NCBI RefSeq assembly: GCF_019599275.1
Contig: NZ_JAHZTD010000004.1
Span: 124,001 to 188,000 of the forward strand
Direction: 5' to 3'
Length of the DNA stretch: 64,000 nucleotides
DNA from: Hymenobacter sp. HSC-4F20
GTDB taxonomy: Bacteria; Bacteroidota; Bacteroidia; Cytophagales; Hymenobacteraceae
In this document: positions 1 to 8,415 of the stretch, one piece after another
How positions within the stretch are numbered: position 1 is the first letter of the stretch
Layout of the letters: each line of letters begins with the position of its first letter
Notes under the pieces: generated by a model
Told to the model about the DNA's origin: nothing
Database searches by the model: none
What the model saw: only the letters and a program-made list of their open reading frames with translations
Position numbers and translations under genes: made by a program

Positions 1-74
1 TATAATCACTGATAAATACAAATCATGGTGCTTATATTACAGAACTGTTCATTTCAACCGTAGTAGCCCAATAC

Positions 75-716
75 ATGCCCGACCTCTCTACCACTCCCAC
101 CCGTAAAGACATCCTGATTGTACCACGCTGGGCAGGTGCCCCGCACCACGACTGGTATCCCTGGCTGGAAGAACAGTTGCGCGCCGTGGCTCCCGAAGAC
201 GGCGTCGATTATAACGTGCGGACCTTAGCCATGCCGGCCTGGGACCTGCCCGTAATTGAGCAGGCTGTAGACTACCTGATGACCGTGTTGCCACCCGAGA
301 AAGTAGGGCCGCACGTGTACCTGGTAGGCCACAGCGTAGGGTGCCTGGCCATCCTGCACTACTTGGCTCGCCTGGCCGAGCAGTATCCGGAAACCCAGCC
401 GGTAGGCGGCGTGCTGTGCGTAGCAGGCTGGTTTTCCGTGGACAGCCCCTGGCAGGATATCCTGAACTGGATGCAGGCGCCCATCAACTACGAAGCGGCG
501 CGGGCACTGATTCCCGACGACAAGCTCATCGTGCTGCTCTCCGACGATGACCCCTACACCTCCGGCTACCAGGACAATGAGCGGCTGTGGGTAGAGCGCC
601 TGCATTCCCGCGTGAGTATCCTGCACGGCAGGCAGCATTTCAGCGCCCAACTGGATTTCGACGTGCGCGACGCGGTGCGGGATTTAGCCGGTGCCCTGAC
701 TTCCTTGCCCAGCTAG
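75..716 (+). CDS. RBBP9/YdeN-type alpha/beta serine hydrolase
   Basis: 213 residues, the usual size of the small RBBP9/YdeN serine hydrolases. The nucleophile elbow GHSVGC is visible near residue 87. The C-terminal LLSDDDPYT segment fits the acid residue position and HGRQHF the catalytic histidine. An early IVPRWAGAPHHDWYPWL segment matches the family's G-x-x-x-x-DWYPWL start. There is no signal peptide, so it is probably cytoplasmic. The substrate cannot be read from sequence. The start is the first ATG after the short upstream region. The gene ends 65 bases before lycopene cyclase on the same strand, so the two may be co-transcribed, although nothing links their functions. Confidence 0.9.
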   Translation: MPDLSTTPTRKDILIVPRWAGAPHHDWYPWLEEQLRAVAPEDGVDYNVRTLAMPAWDLPVIEQAVDYLMTVLPPEKVGPHVYLVGHSVGCLAILHYLARLAEQYPETQPVGGVLCVAGWFSVDSPWQDILNWMQAPINYEAARALIPDDKLIVLLSDDDPYTSGYQDNERLWVERLHSRVSILHGRQHFSAQLDFDVRDAVRDLAGALTSLPS

Positions 717-781
717 CCGGCCTGAAATCAAGCTTTCCGGTTTATCTTGGCGCGGCGGCTCTTCTGAGCCGCCGCTTTGGT

Positions 782-1969
782 ATGGATGCACCTTTTGATT
801 TCGACTACCTCATTGTAGGCGGTGGGGCGGCGGGCCTGAGCCTGGCATATCACCTCAGCCAGGAGCCCCGGCTAGCCAGCAAACGGGTGCTGGTGCTGGA
901 ACCCGACACCAAAGAACAGAACGATAGAACCTGGTCGTTCTGGGCCGATGAGCCGCTGGCGTTTGATCAGATAGTGGCCCACGAATGGGAGCGGCTGGCT
1001 TTCCGGAGCCCAACCTTCGAGAAAGTCTTTCCGCTGCGGCGGCACCGATACAAAATGATTCGGGGGCTGGATTTCTACCAGTTTGTGGGAAGCGCGCTGG
1101 CGAAAAACCCGCAGTTCAGCCGGGTGGCTACCGCCGTCGCTACCCTCGAAAACCTGCCGAATGGAGGAGTGCGCGCCATAACCACGGCCGGCGAGCAGTT
1201 CACCGGCCGCTACGCCTTCGATAGCCGGCCGCCGGCACTGCGCGAGTTACAGCAGCCCAGCCGCTACCGCTACCTGTTGCAGCACTTTGTGGGGTGGGAG
1301 GTAGAAACCGACCACGATGCGTTCGACCCCACCACGCAGGAGTTCATGGACTTTCGAGGGGAGCAGCGCCAGGAGCCTCGCTTTATGTACGTGCTGCCCT
1401 TCAGCAAGCGCCAAGCCTTGGTGGAATACACCCTCTTTTCAGCGCAGATACTACCGAAACCCGAATACGAGGCCGAAATTAGGCGCTACCTGCGAGAGCG
1501 GGTGGGGATAAGCTCATTTCGCATAACTGCCGAGGAGGTAGGTGCCATTCCGATGACGGACCACCCACTGCCCGCACGTAACGGGCCAGGCATCGTTCAT
1601 CTGGGCGTTAGGGCTGGGAGGGCCAAGCCCAGTACCGGCTACGCGTTCAAGCGCATTCAGGCCCATTCTGCCCGGCTGGTAACAGGCCTGGCTACCACCG
1701 GCCGCCCGCCCCGGGACCTCACCGGCGACAAGTGGCAATTTCGCCTGTTTGACACCCTGCTGCTGGATATTATGCAGCGCCGGGGCGAAATCACGCGCGA
1801 CATCTTTGCTGACCTGTTCCGGAAAAACCCAGTGGAGCGCATCTTCGATTTTCTGGACGAGCGGACTTCCGCCTGGGAAAATCTCCAGATTATGCATTCC
1901 GTCACACCCTGGCCCTTCCTGCGCTCCATTTGGCATGTGCTCCGCGGCCGGCCAGGCAAGCGGGAATAA
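782..1969 (+). CDS. crtY: Lycopene beta-cyclase
   Basis: 395 residues if started at the ATG beginning MDAPFDFDYL; the frame is open further upstream into the previous gene, but that part does not look like the family. The N-terminus carries an FAD/NAD-binding glycine motif (LIVGGGAAGLSLAYHLS), followed by RTWSFW and a central FDSRPP, all typical of CrtY/CrtL cyclases. These enzymes close the ends of lycopene to make beta-carotene at the membrane, which suits the pigmented Hymenobacteraceae. No other carotenoid gene is seen in the window. Convergent with the ABC ATPase downstream, with about 180 bases between them. Confidence 0.92.
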   Translation: MDAPFDFDYLIVGGGAAGLSLAYHLSQEPRLASKRVLVLEPDTKEQNDRTWSFWADEPLAFDQIVAHEWERLAFRSPTFEKVFPLRRHRYKMIRGLDFYQFVGSALAKNPQFSRVATAVATLENLPNGGVRAITTAGEQFTGRYAFDSRPPALRELQQPSRYRYLLQHFVGWEVETDHDAFDPTTQEFMDFRGEQRQEPRFMYVLPFSKRQALVEYTLFSAQILPKPEYEAEIRRYLRERVGISSFRITAEEVGAIPMTDHPLPARNGPGIVHLGVRAGRAKPSTGYAFKRIQAHSARLVTGLATTGRPPRDLTGDKWQFRLFDTLLLDIMQRRGEITRDIFADLFRKNPVERIFDFLDERTSAWENLQIMHSVTPWPFLRSIWHVLRGRPGKRE

Positions 1970-2150
1970 TGTTGAGGCGGTGACGTGATGCAGGAGGGAG
2001 CTTTATCATGACCAAGACAAAAAACGAAGCAACCCGTTTGGCACGAAGTCCTAGCCCTGTGGCAATGTGACAAGCGCTTGATACGTGCGTGTCAAGAGCT
2101 TATCACATCAGCAAGCTGATCAGGCGGAGAGGGCGGATTGCCTCGCTCAC

Positions 2151-2906
2151 TTACTTATCTACCCCCCGTCTCCCTTCCAGGCTTTCCTCACTTTCCAGGT
2201 ACTCGCGGGCGGCGCGGATGGTGGCAGAAGTAAGTGGCTCCAGGGTGGGGGTAGGCGCCGAGAGGTTCAGCAGGTAGCCGGCAAGCGACGGTAGGTTGTC
2301 CAGGTCGTGGGTGATACAGAGAATGGTTTTCTGCTGCTCCCTTACCCAGGACTGCAGCAGGTCGAAGACGCGGCGACGGTAGTACACGTCGAGCTGTTGG
2401 GTGGGCTCGTCGAGCAGGTAGAGGGTAGCGTCCTGAAGGCTAAGCTGAGCCAGCCATACCAGCTGCTGCTCCCCGCCCGAGAGCAGCGTGAAGTCTTGCC
2501 GGGCCAGGTGGGCGGCTCCCACGCGGGCCAGGGCTGCGTCGGCCAGGGCGTAGTCCTGGGTGGAGTAGGCGCCCAGAAACTGGTGGTGCCGAAAGCGCCC
2601 CATCACTACCAGCTCCCGCACCGGAATAGAAAACTCCACACTACCGCGCTGCGGCAGGTGAGCCAGTAGGCCGCGGGCGGCGGGCTGGCGCAGAGTAGAC
2701 AGGTCCTGGCCTTGTACCTGCACGGTGCCCTGGTACGGAATCTGACCCGTCAGGACTCGAAACAGGGTGGTTTTGCCGCAGCCGTTGTGGCCGACAACTG
2801 CCACAAACGCCGGCCCCGGCACCGTAAAACACAAATTGCGGAGCAGGACGCGCTGTCCATACCCCGCAATCAGGTTTTGAATGGTTAGAATTGAGATGTC
2901 AGACAT
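2151..2906 (-). CDS. ABC transporter ATP-binding protein, FecE-like
   Basis: 251 residues with all ABC ATPase motifs: Walker A GHNGCGKTT, a Q-loop region (HLPQRGSVEF), signature LSGGEQQ, Walker B LYLLDEPT, and the switch histidine in CITHDLDNL. The overall pattern is closest to importers of iron chelates, haem or cobalamin (FecE/BtuD/HmuV type). No permease or binding-protein gene is adjacent, so the partner must be encoded elsewhere and the substrate is unknown. The gene is followed upstream by a small inverted repeat and then a DUF2795 gene on the same strand. Confidence 0.88.
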   Translation of the reverse strand: MSDISILTIQNLIAGYGQRVLLRNLCFTVPGPAFVAVVGHNGCGKTTLFRVLTGQIPYQGTVQVQGQDLSTLRQPAARGLLAHLPQRGSVEFSIPVRELVVMGRFRHHQFLGAYSTQDYALADAALARVGAAHLARQDFTLLSGGEQQLVWLAQLSLQDATLYLLDEPTQQLDVYYRRRVFDLLQSWVREQQKTILCITHDLDNLPSLAGYLLNLSAPTPTLEPLTSATIRAAREYLESEESLEGRRGVDK

Positions 2907-2907
2907 G

Positions 2908-2969
2908 AGAACTTAGACCCTTTTCATAGGGATTCACCCACTAAGAATGAAGAACACAGTCTGAGTTCT
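2908..2969. repeat. Small imperfect inverted repeat between genes
   Basis: An 11-base arm at 2908-2918 (AGAACTTAGAC) pairs with 2959-2969 (GTCTGAGTTCT) with one mismatch. The left arm with its flank (TGAGAACTTAGAC) closely resembles the left arm of the hairpin at 56638-56702. It lies in the gap between the ABC ATPase and DUF2795 genes. Confidence 0.45.
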
Positions 2970-2992
2970 GAACTCTGCTGATCTAGGTGCTA

Positions 2993-3214
2993 CTAGTACT
3001 CGTCTTCGTTAAACATGAAGTCCTCCTTGGTCGGGTAGTCCGGCCATACTTCTTCGATGTTCTCGTAGGGCTGACCATCGTCTTCCAGAGCCTGCAGGTT
3101 TTCCACTACCTCCATCGGGGCCCCCGAGCGGATAGAATAGTCAATGAGTTCATCCTTGGTGGCCGGCCAGGGGGCATCTTCCAGGTACGAAGCAAGTTCC
3201 AGGGTCCAATACAT
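2993..3214 (-). CDS. DUF2795 family small protein
   Basis: 73 residues, acidic. The sequence MYWTLELASYLEDAPWPATKDELIDYSIRSG fits the DUF2795 family in residue pattern: an N-terminal helix, then PATKDELIDYA-type helix-turn and a later ALEDDGQPYENIEEVWPDYPTKEDF tail, here shown in pieces. The family is common and short in Bacteroidota and has no firmly known biochemical role. It lies alone on the minus strand between the ABC ATPase and the DUF349 gene. Confidence 0.85.
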   Translation of the reverse strand: MYWTLELASYLEDAPWPATKDELIDYSIRSGAPMEVVENLQALEDDGQPYENIEEVWPDYPTKEDFMFNEDEY

Positions 3215-3355
3215 AGTCGTAGGTGCTACTAAAAAAGGTGGTCAAAAAGTAAGTTTCTGTCAGCAAAAACCTAACCGATGGTAAAGGCATGACACCTTTA
3301 CCGGTCCGGAGTTGCATTTCGCTGTCGACAACGTAAAATACTCAGTAAAGTTGGC

Positions 3356-4669
3356 CTAACCCGTCACGCGCTGCTGAAACATGGCAATCAGCTCGTTCTT
3401 GGTGCGGATTTTCCGGTCGAAGGCTCTGATTTTGCCTTGCAGCATGGTCCGGAAGGCCTCGTTGCCGGGCGAGTCGTTGAGCTTGCCCAAATTTTCTTCC
3501 AGCACTTCCTGCTCCTGCTTGTCGAATTTGATAAAGTCGCGCAGGGCTTGAATACGCAGGTTGGCTTGGTCACGGGGCGAACTGCTCTCGGCCGGCGCCC
3601 CGGGCTGGCGCTTGCGAATGTAGTGTTCCAGGGCGCTCATCTCAAACACTTTGTCACAGGCCAGAATAAACTGCTCCCATACCCTGTCCGATTCTTCGCC
3701 GCGCACGGGGCCGACCTTTTTCCAGGCCGCTTGCAGCTCCTTGGCCCTAGCTACTGCCTGCGACATAGGCTGATTGAGCAGGGCCTGGGCTTCGGCTACC
3801 AGGGCGCGCTTGCGGCTGAGGTTGTCCTCGCCGCCCGGCGCTACTACCTGCTGCTCCTGGCGCTTGCTTTCAATGTGCACCTTCAGGCGTTCGAAGAAGT
3901 GGTTGTGCGCCGCCCGGAACCGAGTCCACAGGTCGTTGGCTTGCTTGCGGGGTAGCGTGCCGTCGATGTCCTTCCAGGCCTGCTGCAACTGCTTGAGCTT
4001 GCGGGTGGTTTCCTCGAAATCGGTGGAATTCTGCAGGGCCTCCGACTTATGGATCAGGTCTTTGTACTGGTCGTACACCCGGTTGGTCATGGCCTTCTTC
4101 TCGGCCAGGAATTCCTTTTTGCGGGCAAAAAACGCATCCACGGCGGCTTGAAAGCGGGTTTCCAGCTCGTCGGTGAGGTGCTTTTCCACGGGGCCGGTTT
4201 TAATCCAGCCCTGGCGTAGGTCCTTCAGCTTTTCGCTACCTCCCTGCCAGTCAACGGTATCGTGCAGGGATTCCGCTTCCTGAATCAGGCTGATCTTGGT
4301 CGCCAGATTCTTCTCGCGGTTGCGGTTAATGGTGACTTTAATGGATTCCTCGGCCTCGGTGAGGCGGCGGTGCAGGCTCTCAAAGTCGCCGAGGGCATCG
4401 TAGGAAGCTACCTGCTCCTTGAGGTGCAGGGCCTTCATCAGAAACGAGCCCTTGTTGTCCGACTCCTCAATCTTCTGGAGCAGGTCTTCTACCTTGGTGC
4501 GAAAGAGGGTGAAGCGTTGGGCGAAATAAATCAGGGAAGCATCAGCGGATTCCTTTACCTGCCCTACCTGGCGGGCGGGCAAGTCTAATAGGGGGCGAAG
4601 CCACACCTGGTCGCCCTCAATGTAGCCATAACGGCGGGCTTCGGCCAGCAAGTGGTCTTGTTGTTCCAT
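3356..4669 (-). CDS. DUF349 domain-containing protein
   Basis: 437 residues from the ATG beginning MEQQDHLLAEARR. An earlier in-frame start would add 21 residues that do not look like protein of this family. Repeated tryptophan-centred helical units are visible (LRQGWIKTGPV, LQQAWKDIDGTLPRK, LQAAWKKVGPVRGEESDRVWEQF), the hallmark of DUF349 repeats. The protein is highly charged, helical and probably coiled-coil, with no signal peptide or membrane segment. The function is not established; the family is broadly conserved in Bacteroidota. It is divergent from ettA across a roughly 400-base gap. Confidence 0.85.
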   Translation of the reverse strand: MEQQDHLLAEARRYGYIEGDQVWLRPLLDLPARQVGQVKESADASLIYFAQRFTLFRTKVEDLLQKIEESDNKGSFLMKALHLKEQVASYDALGDFESLHRRLTEAEESIKVTINRNREKNLATKISLIQEAESLHDTVDWQGGSEKLKDLRQGWIKTGPVEKHLTDELETRFQAAVDAFFARKKEFLAEKKAMTNRVYDQYKDLIHKSEALQNSTDFEETTRKLKQLQQAWKDIDGTLPRKQANDLWTRFRAAHNHFFERLKVHIESKRQEQQVVAPGGEDNLSRKRALVAEAQALLNQPMSQAVARAKELQAAWKKVGPVRGEESDRVWEQFILACDKVFEMSALEHYIRKRQPGAPAESSSPRDQANLRIQALRDFIKFDKQEQEVLEENLGKLNDSPGNEAFRTMLQGKIRAFDRKIRTKNELIAMFQQRVTG

Positions 4670-5072
4670 AATCAGATAGCGGGGGAGCGAATAGGTGGAC
4701 AGGTCGGGGATTGAGGCCAAAAAGCTGTACAAGTTTACACGTTGTCGGGTAATTCCGCTGCCTGGCCCCGGCCGCGGAATGTTTGCGTGGGCTGCCTACC
4801 TTTGGGATTCCGGCCGCCTACGCAGAAGTTGGCGGTTGGAGCCAGGTGGTAGCAACTCATCGGGAGAAGCTACGAACGGACAGCCAGTGTGGTTATTACG
4901 CGTGGAAAATCAGCCGGTAGCCGGGCCCTGAAGGCCCAGGCCGCCGATACGGCCCGCTGCCGTATTGCGGCGCAAAATAGAAACCTCCGCTGAACTCGCA
5001 AGCTGCCCAGTGCCCGGCTACCCGAAGTACTTCTGCCCGCCCTTTATAATTGCGCACTTTCTTAACTCTACT
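4670..5072. other. Intergenic region between divergent DUF349 and ettA genes
   Basis: About 400 bases without a convincing gene. It contains one good match to the Bacteroidota -7 box, TACCTTTG at 4797-4804 on the plus strand. The nearest upstream TTTG (4782-4785) is only 11 bases away, too close for a standard -33 element. A second weaker match, TATAATTG, lies at about 5045-5052, just before the ettA start. Nothing else recognised. Confidence 0.4.
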
Positions 5073-6740
5073 ATGAGCGACCAACCCACCATTATTTTCT
5101 CCATGGCGGGGGTAAGCAAGATCTTCCCTCCCCAGAAGCAGGTTCTTAAAAACATCTACCTCTCGTTTTTCTACGGGGCCAAAATCGGCGTACTCGGCCT
5201 CAACGGCTCGGGTAAGTCTTCCTTGCTAAAGATTATTGCCGGGGTAGACAAGCAGATTCAGGGCGACGTGGTATGGTCGCCGGGCTACTCGGTGGGCTAC
5301 CTCGAACAGGAGCCCCAGCTCGACCCAACCAAAACGGTGCTGGAAGTAGTGCAGGAAGGCACCGCCGAAACCGTGGCTCTGCTGAAGGAATTTGATGAAA
5401 TCAACGAGGCCTTCGGGGCCGAGGATGCTGACTTCGACAAGCTGCTGGAGCGCCAGGGCACCGTGCAGGAGCGCCTCGACCAGCTCGACGCCTGGAACCT
5501 CGACAGCAAGCTGGAGCGCGCCATGGACGCCCTGCGCACGCCCCCGGCCGATGCCATCATCGGCAACCTCTCGGGCGGGGAAAAGCGCCGCGTGGCCCTG
5601 TGCCGCCTGCTCCTGCAAGAGCCCGACGTGCTGCTGCTGGACGAACCGACCAACCACCTGGATGCCGAGAGCGTGCTGTGGCTGGAGCAGCACCTGCAGC
5701 AGTACAAAGGCACCGTAATAGCCGTAACCCACGACCGGTACTTCCTTGATAACGTGGCCGGCTGGATTCTGGAGCTGGACCGCGGCGAGGGTATTCCGTG
5801 GAAGGGCAACTACAGCAGCTGGCTGGAGCAAAAAGCTTCGCGCCTAGCCCAGGAAGAGAAAACCGAGAGCAAGCGCCAGAAAACTCTGCAGCGCGAGCTG
5901 GAGTGGGTGCGTATGGCCCCGAAAGCCCGCCAGGCCAAGAGCAAGGCCCGCCTGGCCGGCTACGACAAGCTGGTAAACGAGGATTCCCGCGAGAAAGAGC
6001 AGAAGCTGGAGCTGTTCATTCCGGACGGTCCGCGCCTGGGTTCCCAGGTAATTGAGGCCGAGGGGCTGACCAAAGCCTTCGGCGACAAGCTGCTGTTCGA
6101 GAACCTCTCGTTCAACCTGCCCCAGGGCGGTATTGTGGGCATCATCGGCCCGAACGGCGCCGGTAAAACCACCCTGTTCCGCCTCATCACCGACCAGGTG
6201 CAGCCCGATGCCGGTACGTTCGTGGTGGGCCCCACGGTGCAAACCGCCTACGTGGATCAGCAGCATGATACCCTGGACCCCAACAAATCGGTATTTGAGA
6301 CGATTTCGGGCGGCACGGAAACCATGCTGCTGGCCGGCCGGCAGGTGAACTCCCGCGCCTATGTGAGCAACTTCAACTTCCGCGGCGGCGACCAGGAAAA
6401 GAAAGTTGGCAGCCTGTCGGGTGGGGAGCGGAACCGCGTGCACCTGGCCACTACCCTCAAGCAGGGCGCCAACCTGCTGCTGCTCGACGAACCAACCAAC
6501 GACCTGGACGTAAATGCCATCCGGGCCCTGGAAGATGCGCTGGAGAACTTCGCCGGTTGTGCCGTTATCATCAGCCACGACCGTTGGTTCCTCGACCGCC
6601 TCGCTACCCACATCCTGGCCTTCGAGGGCGACTCGCAGGTAGTGTGGTTTGAAGGCAACTTCTCTGACTACGAAGAAGCCAAGCGCAAGCGCCTCGGCGA
6701 CGTGGAGCCCAAGCGGGTTCGGTACCGGAGCCTAGGGTAA
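5073..6740 (+). CDS. ettA: ABC-F type translation factor EttA
   Basis: 555 residues from the ATG beginning MSDQPTIIFS, the normal EttA length; the frame is open upstream but without family sequence. Two ABC domains are seen: Walker A GLNGSGKS then LSGGEKRR and LLLDEPTNHLD; and GPNGAGKTT then LSGGERNRVHLA and LLLDEPTNDLD. Between them is the linker with WVRMAPKARQAKSKARL, typical of EttA. There is no membrane segment. EttA binds the ribosomal E site and gates entry into elongation according to energy state. A hairpin terminator follows immediately, so it is probably monocistronic. Confidence 0.95.
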   Translation: MSDQPTIIFSMAGVSKIFPPQKQVLKNIYLSFFYGAKIGVLGLNGSGKSSLLKIIAGVDKQIQGDVVWSPGYSVGYLEQEPQLDPTKTVLEVVQEGTAETVALLKEFDEINEAFGAEDADFDKLLERQGTVQERLDQLDAWNLDSKLERAMDALRTPPADAIIGNLSGGEKRRVALCRLLLQEPDVLLLDEPTNHLDAESVLWLEQHLQQYKGTVIAVTHDRYFLDNVAGWILELDRGEGIPWKGNYSSWLEQKASRLAQEEKTESKRQKTLQRELEWVRMAPKARQAKSKARLAGYDKLVNEDSREKEQKLELFIPDGPRLGSQVIEAEGLTKAFGDKLLFENLSFNLPQGGIVGIIGPNGAGKTTLFRLITDQVQPDAGTFVVGPTVQTAYVDQQHDTLDPNKSVFETISGGTETMLLAGRQVNSRAYVSNFNFRGGDQEKKVGSLSGGERNRVHLATTLKQGANLLLLDEPTNDLDVNAIRALEDALENFAGCAVIISHDRWFLDRLATHILAFEGDSQVVWFEGNFSDYEEAKRKRLGDVEPKRVRYRSLG

Positions 6741-6759
6741 GCTGCATTTCTCTTTGCAT

Positions 6760-6795
6760 AAACGGGCCGTTGGAAGTACTTCCGGCGGCCCGTTT
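6760..6795 (+). terminator. Hairpin terminator after ettA
   Basis: Arms AAACGGGCCG (6760-6769) and CGGCCCGTTT (6786-6795) pair perfectly and enclose a further GGAAGT/ACTTCC palindrome. It lies 20 bases after the ettA stop. Confidence 0.75.
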
Positions 6796-6824
6796 GTTAG
6801 TTAAAAAAGACGAACAGTTATGCA

Positions 6825-6854
6825 TTGGAAAGTGCAAGGCAGCTTATACATTTA
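6825..6854 (+). promoter_or_regulatory. Candidate Bacteroidota-type promoter of the PIN-GNAT operon
   Basis: TTG at 6825-6827 and TACATTTA at 6847-6854 are separated by 19 bases. The Bacteroidota consensus is TTTG or TTG, 17-21 bases, TAnnTTTG; the last base of the -7 box deviates here. The start codon follows 34 bases later. Supported only by sequence match. Confidence 0.35.
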
Positions 6855-6888
6855 GCGCTTATATATCGTTCAATTACTAATCAAAGCA

Positions 6889-8415
6889 ATGAAGGTTTTA
6901 CTCGATACCAACATTGTCATTCACAGAGAGACTAGCGTTATCATGAAAAATGATATCGGACACTTATTCAAATGGCTGGATGACCTGAAGTATACCAAGT
7001 GCATACATCCGGCGACACTGGATGAAATAAAGCGCCACAAAGACCCTCAGGTCGTGAAAACGATGGCGGTAAAGCTATCCAGCTACCACATCCTAAAAAC
7101 GGTAGCGCCGATGGGGCAGGAAGTACAAGCTGTAAGCGCCAAGTACGATAAAACACCCAATGACACGATTGACACAGCCATTCTAAATGAGGTGTTTAGC
7201 GACCGAGTTGACTTGCTGATTACGGAAGACAAGAATATTCACAAAAAGGCCAAGGTGCTTGGCTGTACGGATAAAGTCTTCACGATTACTCAGTTTTTAG
7301 AGAAAGTAGTTGCGGAGAATCCAGAGTTAGCTGATTACAAAGTGCTATCGGTTAAAAAGGAGCACTTCGGCAACATTGATGTGACTGACCCCTTCTTTGA
7401 CAGCTTCCGGGAGGATTATCCTGGCTTTGATAAGTGGTTTAATAAGAAGGCAGACGAATGGGCGTACATCTGCTCGGTGGACGCGGATATCGTAGCCTTC
7501 CTCTACCTTAAACAGGAAGGACCGGATGAAAATTACAACGACATCACGCCGCCAATGGGGCGAGCGAAACGGCTTAAAATCGGCACATTTAAGGTCGTCC
7601 ACAATGGCTATAAGATTGGAGAGCGGTTCCTAAAAATCATCTTCGACAACGCAATGCAGTTCGGCGTTGGGGAGATTTACGTTACCATTTTCGACAAGAC
7701 GTTGGAGCAAAAGCTGCTTATCAGCATGCTCCAGGAGTGGGGCTTCAAGTACCACGGCCTAAAGGCCAGCGCTACCGGCAACGAGCACGTGTATATCCGC
7801 GACTTCCACCCGATGGTCGACAAGGCCAATCCCAAGCTCACTTTTCCCTACGTGGATGCCGACGCGAACGTGTATTTAGTGCCAATCTACCAGGCATACC
7901 ATACCGAGTTGCTACCCGATTCCATTCTCAATAACGAGTCGCCGGCCGACTTTGTGGAGCATGAGCCGCACCGTAACGCTATCAGCAAGGTGTACATCTC
8001 GCGCTCCTTCGAGCGCAGCATGAAGCCGGGCGACCTTATTGTCTTCTACCGGACAGGGGGGTACTATGCCGGAGTGGTGACAACAATCGGGGTGGTGGAG
8101 AACGTGACGGTGAATATCCCCGACGAGCAGACGTTTATCAAGCTATGCCGCAAACGAAGTGTATTCGATGATACGGAACTGTCGAAGCACTGGCACCACA
8201 AGCGCAGCCCACCGTTCATCGTCAATTTCCTCTCGGTCTACTCCTTTCCGAAGCGGCCTAATCTAGCTGAGTTGATTCGGCTGGGGGTAGTAGCCGACGT
8301 GCATTCGGTACCGCAGGGCTTTGCCCGAATCAGCAAAGAAGCACTGAACCTGATTCTGACAGCTAGCCGGTCAGACCGTCGCTTTCTGGTTACAAAGCCA
8401 GTGGAAACGGTATGA
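6889..8415 (+). CDS. PIN nuclease - GNAT - PUA-like (EVE/ASCH-type) fusion protein
   Basis: 508 residues with three regions. Residues 1-130 match a PIN RNase: D6 in LLDTNI, D45/E46, D92/D95 in NDTIDTAIL and D114 in ITEDKNI give the usual acidic cluster, so the nuclease looks intact. Residues about 155-305 resemble a GNAT fold (GTFKVVHNGYKIGERFLKII and EIYVTIFDK). Residues about 365-490 resemble a PUA-like fold (KVYISRSFERSMKPGDLIVFY). PIN domains cut RNA and PUA-like folds bind RNA or modified bases; the combined role is unknown. The stop overlaps the next start as ATGA, so translation is coupled to the membrane protein. First gene of a three-gene operon. Confidence 0.8.
   Translation: MKVLLDTNIVIHRETSVIMKNDIGHLFKWLDDLKYTKCIHPATLDEIKRHKDPQVVKTMAVKLSSYHILKTVAPMGQEVQAVSAKYDKTPNDTIDTAILNEVFSDRVDLLITEDKNIHKKAKVLGCTDKVFTITQFLEKVVAENPELADYKVLSVKKEHFGNIDVTDPFFDSFREDYPGFDKWFNKKADEWAYICSVDADIVAFLYLKQEGPDENYNDITPPMGRAKRLKIGTFKVVHNGYKIGERFLKIIFDNAMQFGVGEIYVTIFDKTLEQKLLISMLQEWGFKYHGLKASATGNEHVYIRDFHPMVDKANPKLTFPYVDADANVYLVPIYQAYHTELLPDSILNNESPADFVEHEPHRNAISKVYISRSFERSMKPGDLIVFYRTGGYYAGVVTTIGVVENVTVNIPDEQTFIKLCRKRSVFDDTELSKHWHHKRSPPFIVNFLSVYSFPKRPNLAELIRLGVVADVHSVPQGFARISKEALNLILTASRSDRRFLVTKPVETV

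Noticed and set aside
4782..4804. TTTG and TACCTTTG as a full promoter of ettA
   Set aside because: The spacing of 11 bases is too short for the 17-21 expected; only the -7 box was noted.
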